Shown in pieces: positions 1-11,797 of a stretch of 64,000 bases of DNA (within the stretch, counting starts at the first letter, position 1; every line of letters starts with the position of its first letter). Location: contig CM074130.1 of the NCBI GenBank assembly GCA_037178625.1, forward strand, positions 3,968,001 through 4,032,000, written 5' to 3'. This DNA is from Skeletonema tropicum (taxonomy: Eukaryota > Bacillariophyta > Thalassiosirophyceae > Thalassiosirales > Thalassiosiraceae). The translations under genes were made by a program, and so were the position numbers. Under the pieces are notes generated by a model. The model did not search any database. It worked only from the letters and a program-made list of their open reading frames with translations, and had not been told where the DNA came from.

Positions 1-650
1 ATAAATTAGCAGTTGCAAACAAGTCAAACAAACAGTTAGCAGCAAAAGATGAGTTGATAGCGAGAGAATCATCAACTTGGTGGGGCTGGAGTTTACTCCA
101 ACTTCCGAGACTACAATGTCATCGTCAAGACTGGAATTGTAAGTGAAAACAAGTGTGAATGTTTTGACCTTTTAAGTCATGCTGATCTAAATTTCATACT
201 TCCACTATCGTTTAGGTCCATCCCAGTGCATTTGATTCGAATGCAGTAATCAATCCCTTTACCGTGCATTTGGATAATGGCGGCCGTATCATGACCGTAG
301 TTTCGGACGGGTCAACATATGGCGGTGGACCCGTTTATGACTCCAACTTTCGAGACTACAACGTATTAGTCAAGACTGGGACCAGCGCGATTGAAATTCA
401 TCCCTTTACAGTGCATTTGGATAATATTGGTCGTATCATGACCGTTGTTTTGGACAAATCCACAGATGGAGTTGGACCCTCTCGTGATAGAGGTAAGATT
501 TGCAAGTATCTTCCTTCTGATGAAGAAGAAAAGGAGCATGCGGCTGATAAAGGAAACAAGCTGGTGGGACTGAGCAGTAAAAAGCTCACATCCGTTGCGG
601 GTAGCAGCCCTAGTTCTCCTACACCTACAGCAGTTGCAAGTCAGTGAATC
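1..650 (+). pseudogene. Tandem 3' relics of the pectin-lyase-fold gene
   Basis: Two partial copies, one after the other, of the C-terminal end of the gene at 26463-28599. The first starts near 80 with the equivalent of 'NFRDYNVIVKTGI', is cut by an intron at 139-215 (GTAAGT..TTTAG) and resumes with 'VHPSAFDSNAVINPF'. The intact gene has no intron at this place. The second copy (about 340-650) repeats 'NFRDYNVLVKTG' without the intron and continues to 'VHLDNIGRIMTVV', then into a tail unlike the parent, ending in a stop at about 645-647. No start, catalytic or beta-helix core is present. It is probably a non-functional duplication remnant cut by the window edge. Confidence 0.75.
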
Positions 651-1400
651 GCAAGTCGTGAAGAAGATGGTGTTCTTTTGGCTGAGTTTGAGTCTTCTTT
701 GTTTGAAAGGGTAGAAGTAGAGTAAAATTGTCACCTATAGGAGTAGGAGTGAAAGGTTGCACCTTCATTACACCTCATGCTTTAAAATTTCTGTTATATT
801 TATATTATTATCATATGAATATGTGATTAGCTTATATGCGGCCAAGACTTTCAATATGAACACTTTCGTGTGCCCTATCCGTCTTCTTTACACAAGATGA
901 TAGACTTGATCGATTGCCAGTATCTGCAATTAGCTGGCCTTGTAGACTTTTGACTTTGTCGATATCCCCTTCCTGATGCGGCAAACAGGCTCTCGGCAGA
1001 TAGATAAGTAAACCGCTAGATGAAGAGAAAGATCGACCCATTGTTTTTAGATCTCTTATATAACCTAACCTGTCCAGTAGTAAGAATAATAACATACGTA
1101 GCAACCAGTACAATGAGATCAAAGTATATGAGTTGGAATTTCATAATATTTGTGTTTGTTTGATAAAAGATATCGTACCTACTTCTACTTAAAAGGACAT
1201 ATGCTGCAAATGAGACAAGTGCATCTTGGACAAGAGCTGTCGCTCATCTAAGTCGTTTGCAAATGCGAACTGCTGAGTTCGGAGGTCGAAATGTCCGACG
1301 AGACAAAAAGGATTCCGGTCGACCTCCTTTCCTATTCTTCTGCTTCCTGCTTTCAACAGCTTGATGTTGCTTGCATATATTATAGTACAAGTCCATCTCG
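600..1400. repeat. Duplicated block, partner of 16230-16960
   Basis: The order here is pectin-lyase-like 3' end, its 3' flank, a stretch with 'gcttatatgcggccaagac', then a stretch around 1190-1380 ('gctgagttcg', 'tcgacctcctttcctattct', 'caacagcttgatgttgcttg'). The same order occurs at 16230-16960. The copy here carries in addition the ankyrin relic at about 860-1125. Identity is high in patches, with indels, so this is an old segmental duplication. Confidence 0.7.
860..1125 (-). pseudogene. Antisense relic of the ankyrin gene 5' end
   Basis: Read on the minus strand this encodes 'EGDIDKVKSLQGQLIADT', which matches the start of the intact ankyrin gene at 36451 ('EGDIDKVKSLLGQLIADS'), including the 'MGRSFSSSSG' start and part of the DNA upstream of the start codon ('ataagagatct'). 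The similarity stops after about 70 codons. It is a truncated copy pasted into the duplicated block. Confidence 0.8.
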
Positions 1401-2414
1401 TCGTAACTTCAACGCCACTATTTGCTTCAACTTTCATAGAGGTAGAAGCTAAGCTATGGACGACATCTCTGAAACTGAAACATGAGCACGAGCCTCTCAC
1501 TCACTTTTTAAGCGTTGAGTGCGTTGGAGCGGTATGCACTGGCAATATCTTCTTGTATCCATAGGAGATACTTTGGAAACTAAAGCTCAAGCCTGCTAGA
1601 TTCTTGATTAGTAAGGACTGAGTATGAAGCTAAGATCTGGAAGCTATTGAGATGAAGTAGGCTATGCGCTCCTATTTCGAAGTGTGAGAACAAAATTTTG
1701 GAATATCTTTACGTTGATTGATAGATACTCTTCTCCGATCTGGTTAGTTTTGCCTTGGATGGATTCGCAGATCAAATAAAGAGATGATTTGTATTCTGAG
1801 AAAAACTGCAAAGAGACAAAGTGTGTGGACGAAGACTGGCTGGATGAAGGAGGATGAACAGTTGTTTTCATCTCAATCTCATGAGATGTGAATATAATTA
1901 TAATATGAATAAATCTTGAGTGTTAAGTATCATAATTCTACAACAGCTCGAGGCTGTGAACGCATATGTATCTATTTAATCATCATGCTGAGTATCTAAG
2001 TAATTGCAGGTCACTTCTTTCTACTACTAAATAAAAGTGAGCAAGGGTTCGTCATTCGCGGAGAGTTGATTGAAAGTGTAAGAATCCTTTCTCTTCCGTA
2101 TCCTTCGCATCAGAACCGATTTCATCTAATATAGCTCGGTTGTCGGATGTCAGCGAGGATTTTCTGGTACAAATTTGAATTCCACTGGCTTGATTTTTTG
2201 AGCACGAGACGTTGGACATGCCGTTGCAAAAGCGTTGCAAAGAGATAGATGCAAAGAAAGTTGAATAGTTGTGGAATAAGTAGGTAGGGGAGGCTGCTAA
2301 ATTATCGATACAGCAGATTGCCACCTGACCTGACTGGTCTCTAGAGAGAGAGAGGATCGATATCGCGATTCGGCACGATGCACGTTTAATTATTGGATAG
2401 CCTAAAAAAGTATT
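1400..2414. other. Intergenic, no gene recognised
   Basis: Only short open frames occur on both strands, without recognisable motifs. The final stretch is presumably the promoter and leader of the gene starting at 2415. Confidence 0.5.
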
Positions 2415-5279
2415 ATGCAATACTCAACCTATCATCATCCGAGTAGTCCAGCGTCGTCGACAGGTGGTCCCGCTGCAGCGGAGCATCATTACTCCTCCCC
2501 GACCACCTTGCAAGCTCGTGGAAACTTAAGATCATGCTTACGACAGGGCAATTTTTCATCCAATCGAAGTACCCGATCGACACCATCGGCAGTGTCCTAT
2601 CCTCAACAGCAACAGCTACAATCCAGGGGGGACGATGACGACAGAACAGCTCGATCGGCACCAACCACAACTGGATCACTCATAAGCAACGACAACGACG
2701 AACGGAAATTCATGAAGTTATCCAATATGCTAGCAACACAGCATAAATCGGGAAACTACTCCTCTCCGCAGGGCACACGACAATTACTGCATTATTACAT
2801 CCCATCGGCTCGACAGCGTCAATTATTTTATCAGAGTTTGCGTCGCAATACGGCATTTTTGCCAATGTTCCCTGAGCCTAATGAAAATCCTGGATATGCG
2901 CTGACGAGGTACGTGAATAGGGTGTTTGGACCATTGCTGGAGCGTGAATGTAGTGGTGGTAGTGATGGTAATGGTGAGGCTACTGTTATGAATGGTGTAG
3001 TCCCGCCTTCCCCTATGTCAATGAGAAGTAGGAACTGACAAGTCCAAATAGTTACAATGGGCAAACACAACAACAATCAATACAACAGTTTGGCAGTGCA
3101 GTCAACTCTGCTCCTCCACCGTCTCCGCTGGGATTTACAAGTGTTGACTCTCGAAACAATCAGTCCAACATTATTTCCATCGCCCGTTAATAATGTTGAT
3201 CCATCGATACAGCAACTTGGAAGTCCCATCAATACCAATCTACCACTACCACAGCCACTTCAATATACTGCTTATAATCAAGAAAATCTACTCTTTCCAC
3301 CACCCCAAGCTGCAAGAGACGAAGTTACTAATTCAATTGATCGGATTCCTCCACCTGTTCCAAGTTCTCCAATGGTGTTACCTACAACAAACAATGAAGC
3401 AGAACATATACCACCACAACAGTCTCCGAAGCATCGCGTTTCTTTTCCAATGTATTCTCCACCAACTTCTACAAACAATACTCGAGAATCTCCGAGGCAG
3501 CAGCATCCTCTGCCACGACCATATACTACCACTTCAACAACTGTACAGCAGCCTTCATTATTCGCATCACCATCGAAAAGTCTCACGTTCACCATTGGCG
3601 AGGAGCTCAACAAATCTTCCCACATACAACAACATCCGTTAATGCATCAAAAGAGTCTTCTCAACAATACAAGCTCAGAAACTAGTGTGGAGGGATCATT
3701 AGTCGCTCACCACCAGAAGGAGCAGCCGAGAAATAGTCAAATCGAAGAGGCACTTTCGAAATCTGCGAGCATGGGTGCTACTGCGGCTGCAAACACGGGA
3801 ACTAAGTCCACAGGGATGATCAATAAGGATGACAGTCGTCATTCCAAGGTGACTCCCATGGGATATCAAAAGTTTCAAAACAAAAATATGCTCCCTCCAA
3901 TCACTCCACGAGAGAATATCCTGTACGATTTACCATCACGTCAGAAGCAACTACAAGTCGAGCCATCATGCTGTGCCCCCAGTGAACAAACCAGAGCCAA
4001 GCGAAAGCGACCCACCTACCTCCAAATCTATGTCAAATGCGAACGATCGGAACCCTACCTCCAACCATCCGAATCTATGGACATTGTCACACATTATCGT
4101 AACGGGAACAATCAAGTTACCGCCGATCGGACCCTGGTGGTACGTGGAACAACATCCTTACTTGATTTGATAGGTGGTATCATCGAAGCATTTGGGTTGC
4201 ACAGTGATCATAGCGACGCGTGTATGAAGGCAAATGCCTCTTCTCCGGTACTAATGGCGTACAATGACATCTGCTTCATGAGTGATGTCAAGGTGACAAC
4301 GACTGAAGAACAGGATGTGATTAATATTGACACCGCAAAAGTTACCAATTTGATTCCATTGCCAATACCAGGATTCTATTACAAACATGTGGATAGGGAG
4401 GTGCATGGTCGATCCGAGATGGAGAAGGAGTCGTTACTGTCGACAGATCCGGTGGTGCTGACGAGGACACTTGTGGCACAGGTGTTGGATAAACCTTTGC
4501 ATCAGTCACAAACGTACAAACAGAAGCCAGGCTCAGATGGGGATGGTATTCGGACACGCTTGGCCTTGGTCTATTGTGCACCAAAACGTCAAGCCTACCT
4601 ATCCCCTCGAACCCAGCAAGGTGTCCTTCCCGAGACAGTCTACCACTTTCAAATACTATTGGATGGCATTGTTCCGGAAGAGGACCTACCCTCCAGCTTT
4701 ACGAGTCAAACTGCCATTCGATGCGTGGGATCCACTGGAGGAGTGACCGGTGGGAGCATGATTGATAGTATTGAAGAAATTAAGGATTTGAATCGAACAT
4801 TGTGGGGAGTGAACGATGTGGTCGGATTGGTCCACCCCACGCCGGATCCACAACGCAATTTAGAACAAATCATTGATGTGTTGGGGGTACCATTGTTTGA
4901 TAATGTTGGCAATCAAACATTGAAGGAAATGGCTATCGATCGCGTCTTGTATCACATTTATTCGGGAAACTTATCGCTGAGTATGGCAAAGAAGACTCAA
5001 CGAACCGTCGAGAAGATGCAGGGTACAAGTGAATGGTTGGCCAAGGGAGTGGAGGCCTTTACCAAGGGTATAGGCAAGGGTATCACTTCCTGTGTGGAGG
5101 ATAATGATATATTGTTTGGATGTGATGATTTGGATGGGGATATGTCGAGACTGACTGTCGATAGTGATGCGCGACCGAAGCAGCAGCAGCAGCTCAAGTC
5201 TCCTCGATCTGGACTGCTTGCTAAAGCTGAGTCCAGAAGAAGAAAGAATTCAAAGCGATTCAATAACCGTAATATATAG
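2415..5279 (+). CDS. Unknown protein, 928 aa, disordered N-half, conserved-looking C-half
   Basis: Two exons are proposed, 2415-2973 and 3052-5279. The 78-bp intron (GTGAGG..AAATAG) removes the in-frame stop at 3036-3038 and keeps phase 1. Residues 1-120 are Ser/Gln/Thr-rich. A short ordered stretch follows ('YYIPSARQRQLFYQSL'). Residues about 190-500 are a Pro/Gln/Ser/Asn-rich, low-complexity linker, and the last ~430 residues look folded ('RPTYLQIYVKCE', 'YRNGNNQVTADRTLVVRG'). The C-terminus is basic ('ESRRRKNSKRFNNRN') and could act in nuclear localisation. No catalytic motif, signal peptide or membrane segment was seen, and the family was not recognised. The coding status is well supported by the long open frame in a non-repetitive C-half; the function is unknown. 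Confidence 0.75.
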
Positions 5280-5905
5280 CATTTGATTTCATGTAGCTGT
5301 GAACAGTAGATATAATCTCTTTGCTTTGAGTGAGTCGTTCGTATTTACAATAGTATCATGGCGGAGAAATGCAGCTGCTGCTTGGGCTGCCTGCAGCTGT
5401 GTCCTGATGAAACCGTCCTTGAATTCCTTTTATTTCATTTTTTGGCCAAGCCACAATGTGAATGAATTGAAAGGGCGACGATGTGATTGGTCAAGCAAGA
5501 CCACGCCATTACATACTTATCACTCTCTGGGAACTCTCAATGCAGCATTGAAGCAAAGACGGCGTGCATTAAAAAGACATGATACGATACTTAGGCCAAG
5601 CAAGATCACTGCGATACTCATTACTCTTCGGCCTCTGTTAACGCATTGAAATAACAGCACGGCACCCTAACGCAATGGTCTAATCTTAAAGACACAGATA
5701 ACAACATCTCAACGAAGTTGTATCTAGTCTTGCAATCTCTAAATGTTGACATAAAATAATTATTATCCTAACAAACTCTGCTATTACAACTTTGCCTTTT
5801 TGTCATTGTGCCGCTTCAGAATCGGATGCAGATACAAATTTGCTTGTGACACCTGCGTAGTCCTCCTCCTCCCGATGACCTGCTTCCTTCATCTGAAGAA
5901 CGGTC
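5280..5905. other. Intergenic between convergent genes
   Basis: No gene is recognised. Around 5600-5640 the string 'gatactcattactcttcggc' also occurs at about 18391-18411, upstream of the SNF2 gene, so a short dispersed sequence is shared by the two places. Confidence 0.5.
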
Positions 5906-6248
5906 TCATCTTTTTGAAGTTATATTCAAGTCTTCTCCTTCATTTACTAGACCGTCCTTACCCACCTCCGTGTCAAACTCAAAACTAGTACATTCCAATT
6001 TGACTGCATGTGTAGTCACGCTTCCCTGAGGACTTTGAGGGATAGATCCGTATGCAATAGCTGGAGGAGCAAGAGAACCCTGCATTCCTTGCACTATCTC
6101 ACGGAGCATTGCAATCTCTTGATTTTGTCTCGCCACCTGATCCTTCTGAAGCATGAGCTCTTTCTGTTGGGCAGCAATTTGCGCCTTTTGAAGTGCAATT
6201 TCATCCTTCATTTCCTCTATAGTGCCTCCCTTTTGTGTTTCTGAACTA
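5906..6248 (-). other. Out-of-frame coiled-coil tail of the LRR gene
   Basis: Directly after the stop at 6246-6248 an open frame shifted by one base continues as 'ETQKGGTIEEMKDEIALQ', then a Gln/Lys-rich heptad-like helix ('QKAQIAAQQKELMLQKDQ') and a tail ending at 5906. Acidic-Ser text precedes the break. The sequence reads as a natural C-terminal coiled coil of the LRR protein. Either a 1-nt consensus error hides about 115 further residues or the tail has been lost by mutation. Confidence 0.5.
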
Positions 6249-9200
6249 GAATCTAGACTCCGAACCAGATGCTTCTTGTCCTAAATCAGAACTAGATTCC
6301 GAATCAGATGCGTGTGCAGTCCAATTTTCATTCCATGCTTTCAATGTAACAAAGATCCATTCGTCTAAGTCCATTACAAATAATACGATTACTGAATTAA
6401 CAATAATGTCAGTATTGCTCGTCGCGATTGCCTTGTTGTATACGGTACTAACCTGAACGGGATGAAAAGACAAGGAACATGTTGCGATCACAGTCAGGTG
6501 CATAAGATGAAAAAGATAAAGTAACAGGCACCATTGCAACTTACATACAAGGCAAATATTGTAATAGACCATAAGCCCACTCCACCGATGAAATATCGAA
6601 CTCTTGAACCGAAGGGGTGCCTAATCTTCGATGAGTGGTACATTAACTTGGATCCGTTAATCAAATCCCTCGCAAGATATGCAAACATCAGCAAGCAGAA
6701 AATTACCCAGCCATATTGATTCAAATCGGCTGTGTCCCTGCACACAACTGAGTCACGAGGACACTTCCAGGTGAATTGTATGTCGATTCTTTCATCATGC
6801 AAGTTGGCCTCCGAAGCCATGATGAACAAAACAAGAATTGCAACTTGTATGCCAAGTGTACCAAAAGCTAGCAGCCAACCAAGGACGTACTCTTTCACGA
6901 TGTAGGAATAAACTGATTCTTTGCCAATTCTTTTTAAAGCATACTTGTCATCTTCCTCAAGTTCCGTCGACGTCATGGAAACGAATCCACGATTCTTGCG
7001 TCTGCTTGAGAGATATGAAAAGAGAACAGCCATGAAAAATAATGCAATGAAACAAGAAACGAGAATAGCAGCAAATTTGCTGTAAGTGAAGCCCCACTTT
7101 TCAACTCGTGTTTGTTCTTTGGGATAACAATCCTCATTTGCGTTACCTGGCGCGTGTGCGTGTGGTTTTAAGGTTGGATTAGAGGGAGTTATTGCGAAGA
7201 GATGGAGCAGAAAACATTAGTACTCACAACACATTGTGCAATTCGTGCAGATAAAAGCTTTGTCAAAGGCAGAGGGCACACCGCAATCTGTGACGAATGT
7301 GGATGCGCTGTAAATACTCTTGTTCAATTTGGGGATGTCCGGCATTCTAGTAATCCTGTTGCTTTGAAGTTGAAGCAGTTGAAGGTTTGTCAAGTTCGCT
7401 AGGACTTCAGGTGCCTCACCGATAAATGAGTTGTAACTGAGACGGAGGTAAGTGAGTCTGGAAAGCAGGCCAATCTCTGTTGGAATCGTTCCCTGCGAGT
7501 TGAGATGAGTTAGTGCAACAAAAGCAATTTTGTTTGGTAAGACCTAGTTGTTCAATTAACAAAGACGATTGAAAATCAAGTTCAAGTCAAAGGTCAATGA
7601 TTTACAATACATTTCGTGTTGAAGAGATAGGCTCACCTTAATGTCATTATCACTCAAGTCCAACACCTCGATTGAACTTAGATTTCCAATGCACTCACTC
7701 AATCTCCCCGACAAGCCATTGTTGCGAAGATTCAGCTTTGTCACTTGATTTTTTTCGTCGCAAGTGACTCCAAACCAGTAACAGAAGTTCGCATGCTCAT
7801 GCTGCCAATTGGTTCTATCCGTCCACTCTGCGCCCTTGGCTGAATCATAAAAGTCACTCAAGTCATTTCGTTCGAGCGGGCACAATGTTGTGTCATTAGC
7901 TAGATCGAAATCTTCGACATGACGTGACATGCAAAGGCTCAAAGGAGCAGTTGAGCTGCCGTGGAACAAATTATCCCGCAAGAACACAGCAGCACCCTGA
8001 AGCTGACCAATCTCAGAAGGAATCGTTGCATCCAAAGAATTGCTTGAAAGATCAAGACGTTTCAAAACACCTGCAGATAATCCACAACGCTAAAGTGTCA
8101 GCACATCTGATTCATTTCAAGGCTATAAAACAAAACGGCAACAGACAGTTTACTAACCTTTGAGCAATCCAAGATCGGGAGGAATCGAGCTTGTCAGAAG
8201 GTTGCTGGACAAATTTAACATTTCCAACACTCTCACACGTCCAATGGAGGGCGGGATACTACCTTTGAGCTTGTTGCCAGCTAAATTCAATTTCCGAAGA
8301 GATTGGAATCTCCATATATCTTCAGTAATTGAACCACTGAAGCCATTCATCTGGTTCTGGTTGGACAAGTCAAGCTCCTCGAGACTCGAATATGATTCTA
8401 CAAAACCAGGTAGCTGCCCAGAAAGATGGTTGTGTGACATGATGAAATGTCCTAATCGAGGAAGATTATTTAATGACTCTGGGAGCCTCCCAGACAGGGA
8501 ATTGTTGGACATGTCAAATTGTCGTAAATTCGGAAGATAATTCATTGACTCTGGTAGGCTGCCATAGATTTTATTGTTTGTTGCAGATATTTGCTCAATG
8601 TTAGGTGGAATGTTCTCTAGAAGGTCAGCGGCATCTATACGAATGGCATTGTCGCTCACGTCGCAAAAGCGTAGTGTTTGGTAGGACCCCTTGTACTTTT
8701 CGAAGCGGCGCATAGAGTTGAAGTTGTTGCCACAAAAGTTTGCATACAGAAGCACTGGAGTGAGAAGAGCATCAATCTCTCCACTCAGCTGGTTTCCCGA
8801 AATGTCGAAGTGCGTGAGTGAAGGAAGATTATACAGTGGGCGATAATCGAAAATGCCAGTGAGCTTGTTACCGGCCAAGTCAACATTCTTGAGGTTGTGT
8901 AGATCTACAATGCCAACTTTGGTGTCGTTGCGTGTGTACACTGGAAACTTGCCTTGAAGATTGTTGTCTCTCAATTTAATACTAGTGACAAAGCCGTCAG
9001 CTCCACAAGATATTCCATACCATTGGCAATGATCTACTGCCTCATTCATCCAATCATCTTTAATTGACCAGCTCGAACCATTCAATTCGTTGAATATAAT
9101 CTCCAAGCTTGCCTTCTCATCCCCATCGCCAGTACTATCATTTGCACTTAAGAAGACGCCTTTGCAAGGATTCATCAACTGTTTGCTTGTATTCAATGCC

Positions 9201-11178
9201 TTAGGCTTCAACACATGTCCGAATTCTTTCTGAGCATAGTTGAAGAAATCGCAGTAACATGTCGCATTGTTCGGGTAGTTGAGAACGACGTCAAAAATAT
9301 CTTCATCATTTTCCATATGCTGGTACTGGTAGTCTCCACAGCAATATTCAGCTGCATAATCACAAGCTTCTCCTACTTTTACTCCTTCATCTTCACAAAG
9401 ACTGGACCAGAAGTTGCACTTGCACTCATTATACAACCCGACAGTGCGATTCACCTTCAAATCACCAGATACAGAAATGGTGGCATTTTCGAAATAGTAT
9501 TCATGGTCTCCACAGGAACAATACTCTGCTTTTTCACAAAATGGGGACACGACACCATCCTCAATCCCCACCACATCGAAGTAGTCTTGACATTTTGACT
9601 TGAAATCCTCACACTGAAATTGTAATACGACAAAATAAAGATTATCAGACGAATAAGCATTCAACATAATCATAATTTCACAGAAAAATATATCTGACTT
9701 ACATTACCAGATCCACCTTGACAAGAACAACAATGCTCTCTTGCTAGTCCAATATTTCCTTCGATTTCGAGAATTTTTTTGTTGAAAGAAAAACAATTAT
9801 AGTCCTCATATTTATCACACCCACTACCATAAATATCCTTCCAATTGGGTGTGTCCTTACACGGCGTTGTTGTTGCTGGAGTGGTAGCCGCAGTGGAGGA
9901 AGCCCCAACGGTCAAGGTAGCTATAGTAGAGAAAGCCATGTCGCCCTCGGCATAGGCATAGTCGACCTCAACGGGTTCAGGGAAGGGCGGCTCAACCTCA
10001 ACCGGTTCAGGGAAGGGCAGCTCAACCTCAACCTCAACCGGTTCAGGTTCAGTTGTGGTTGTGGTAGTCGAAGTGAAGAAGGTCGCTTCGGCAGCGGTAG
10101 CGGCAGTGGATGTAGCCCTAGCCGGTTCAGGTTCAGTAGTGGTAGGCGAAGTGAAGAAGGTCGCTTCGGTAGTGGTAGCGGCTTCGGTAGCAGCAGCGGT
10201 AGTGATAGCTGCAGCTGCAGTGGATGAGGCCCAAGCTGGTTCGGTAGTGGTAGCCGGAGTAAAGACATTCGCTTCGGTAGAGGTGGCTGCAGTGGACGAA
10301 GCCCTTGCCGGTTCGGGTTCGGTAGTTGTAGCTGCAGCTTCGGTAGTGGTAGCCGCAGTGGAGGAAGCTCCCAAGGTAGTGGTAGGAGGAAGAGTATTTC
10401 CCTCCACTTCACAGTGACAACAATGATCAGTTGCTGGTCCCATATCCCCTTCCCAAATGTTAGTGCCAGGGCATCCAACATCAAAATATCTCTCGTAAAA
10501 ATCACACCCACTACCCTGTTTATCTTTCCAGTTGGGTGTGTCCAAACATGCCACTGCCAATGCCCCTGATTCATCAGCATCAAATTTCAATCGACGAAAA
10601 TGCTTGTTAGCAGCAGCCGAGTGTGAGAAGCTCGGACTGGAGTGCGGCGCAACCAAACCCGCTGGCAATGGGCTGATAATGTCGATGACAGGTGATGTTG
10701 ATATCGCATTATTTGATCGATCATCCTTGTGACGAAGATATCGAACAGATGCAGCCTCCCCAGACCCATCACTTCGTTGAATAAGTGATAGAGGGAAAAC
10801 CAACTTCGTAGTGATGGATCCAAATGCAACCATCATAATCAGCGAAATAATTTTGCCACTTCCCGGCCATGACATAACCTTGGGCTTCGTCTTACGCCTA
10901 GCGGCGGCTTCATTCTGCTCTGCAGCTGCACTTTTCTCCTTTGCACCGGCTGCTAATGCAACCATTGTTTGACCCTTCGCTCTCTCTTCTAGTAAGCGAT
11001 GAAGCAGCACTATCAAAAGGAGATCCGTCGAAGCGGTGGCCAACTGATCATCAATTTGATTGAGCGTCATGCCACTGTCCATGCCTTCCATCGCCTTCGC
11101 GATCTCTTTGACTTCGGCGGCGTCGGCGCCCATTTGTTCTAGAAGAAGACTATAGCGATTCATCGTGGCGTCGTCCAT
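6246..11178 (-). CDS. Large LRR membrane protein with ShK-like Cys domains, six exons
   Basis: Exons (minus) are 11178-9703, 9613-8158, 8070-7637, 7492-7228, 7146-6545 and 6452-6246. All junctions are GT..AG and keep frame, giving 1479 aa. In order the protein has: a cytosolic N-terminus; one membrane segment near residue 125 ('IISLIMMVAFGSITTKLVF'); a Cys module 'CLDTPNWKDKQGSGC..HCCHC'; a degenerate Thr/Glu/Pro/Ala repeat tract; a second module 'CKDTPNWKDIYGSGC..HCCSC'; a Cys-rich region; two LRRNT-like segments ('CQWYGISC', 'CYWFGVTC') with about 15 plant-type LRRs ('LDLSSNSLDATIPSEIG'); a closing 'FICTNCTMCC' motif; and about five membrane helices in exons 5-6. The repeats are most likely extracellular, for recognition or adhesion. 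There is no kinase domain. The methionine at 11178 is the first ATG in frame. Confidence 0.85.
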
Positions 11179-11223
11179 AATAACAAATGAACTTGTCGGG
11201 TAGAGCAGAGAATTGCTCTGCAC

Positions 11224-11789
11224 TCGTATGCAGGGTTCTCATTCTCATGCTTTTGACACCAATATCTTTACAGGCTCTCCCCTCTCCCTCTCTCGCAGGC
11301 AGCGCTGTTGTAATCTTTAGGGCGGGACATGCAGTACAATAGCAACGATGAGCCATTGTCCATGTTCGAAATTTCTACAGCAGAAGCAGCGGTCGTTCTG
11401 TGGCATTCTCGTTCGCGGCGGTACAATAGTATTGTAGCACTGCCATCGGGCAACATCGTGTCGTCGGCAGCGGCAAGTAGAAAAATTGTTGTGACGCGTA
11501 GGAGTATGGTGAGGACCCATTATCCCTCCTCCTACATCTCCTCCAGCGGGAACGCTCTTCCCTTGATCAGCGTCCATGCACTAGATCGTCAGCTGCGTCC
11601 TCTGATCTATCAATAATTGATAATTGATGCACTCATTAAATTTTTACTCTTCTTCATTTCAACCTTTGATTTAATTAAGCGCAATCCACAAATTTTAAGC
11701 CCCCCGGGGAAGAATTTCAATATGCTATGCAGGCTTTATGTAGCTGTGCTTATTGTGTCAGCTATGTTAGAGAAGTAGGTAATTATTAT
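11224..11789. other. Intergenic, upstream of the LRR gene
   Basis: No gene is supported. Overlapping frames on both strands between 11268 and 11616 lack motifs. This is probably the promoter region of the LRR gene plus the left flank of the LINE insertion. Confidence 0.45.
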
Positions 11790-11797
11790 GTACCTAC

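Noticed and set aside
3028..3051. 24-nt intron GTAGGA..AATAG
   Set aside because: Same phase as the 78-bp choice 2974-3051 but too short to splice; the longer intron with GTGAGG is preferred.
10055..10417. 120-aa Val/Ala-rich open frame on the plus strand
   Set aside because: Antisense reading of the Thr/Glu/Pro repeat tract of the LRR gene.
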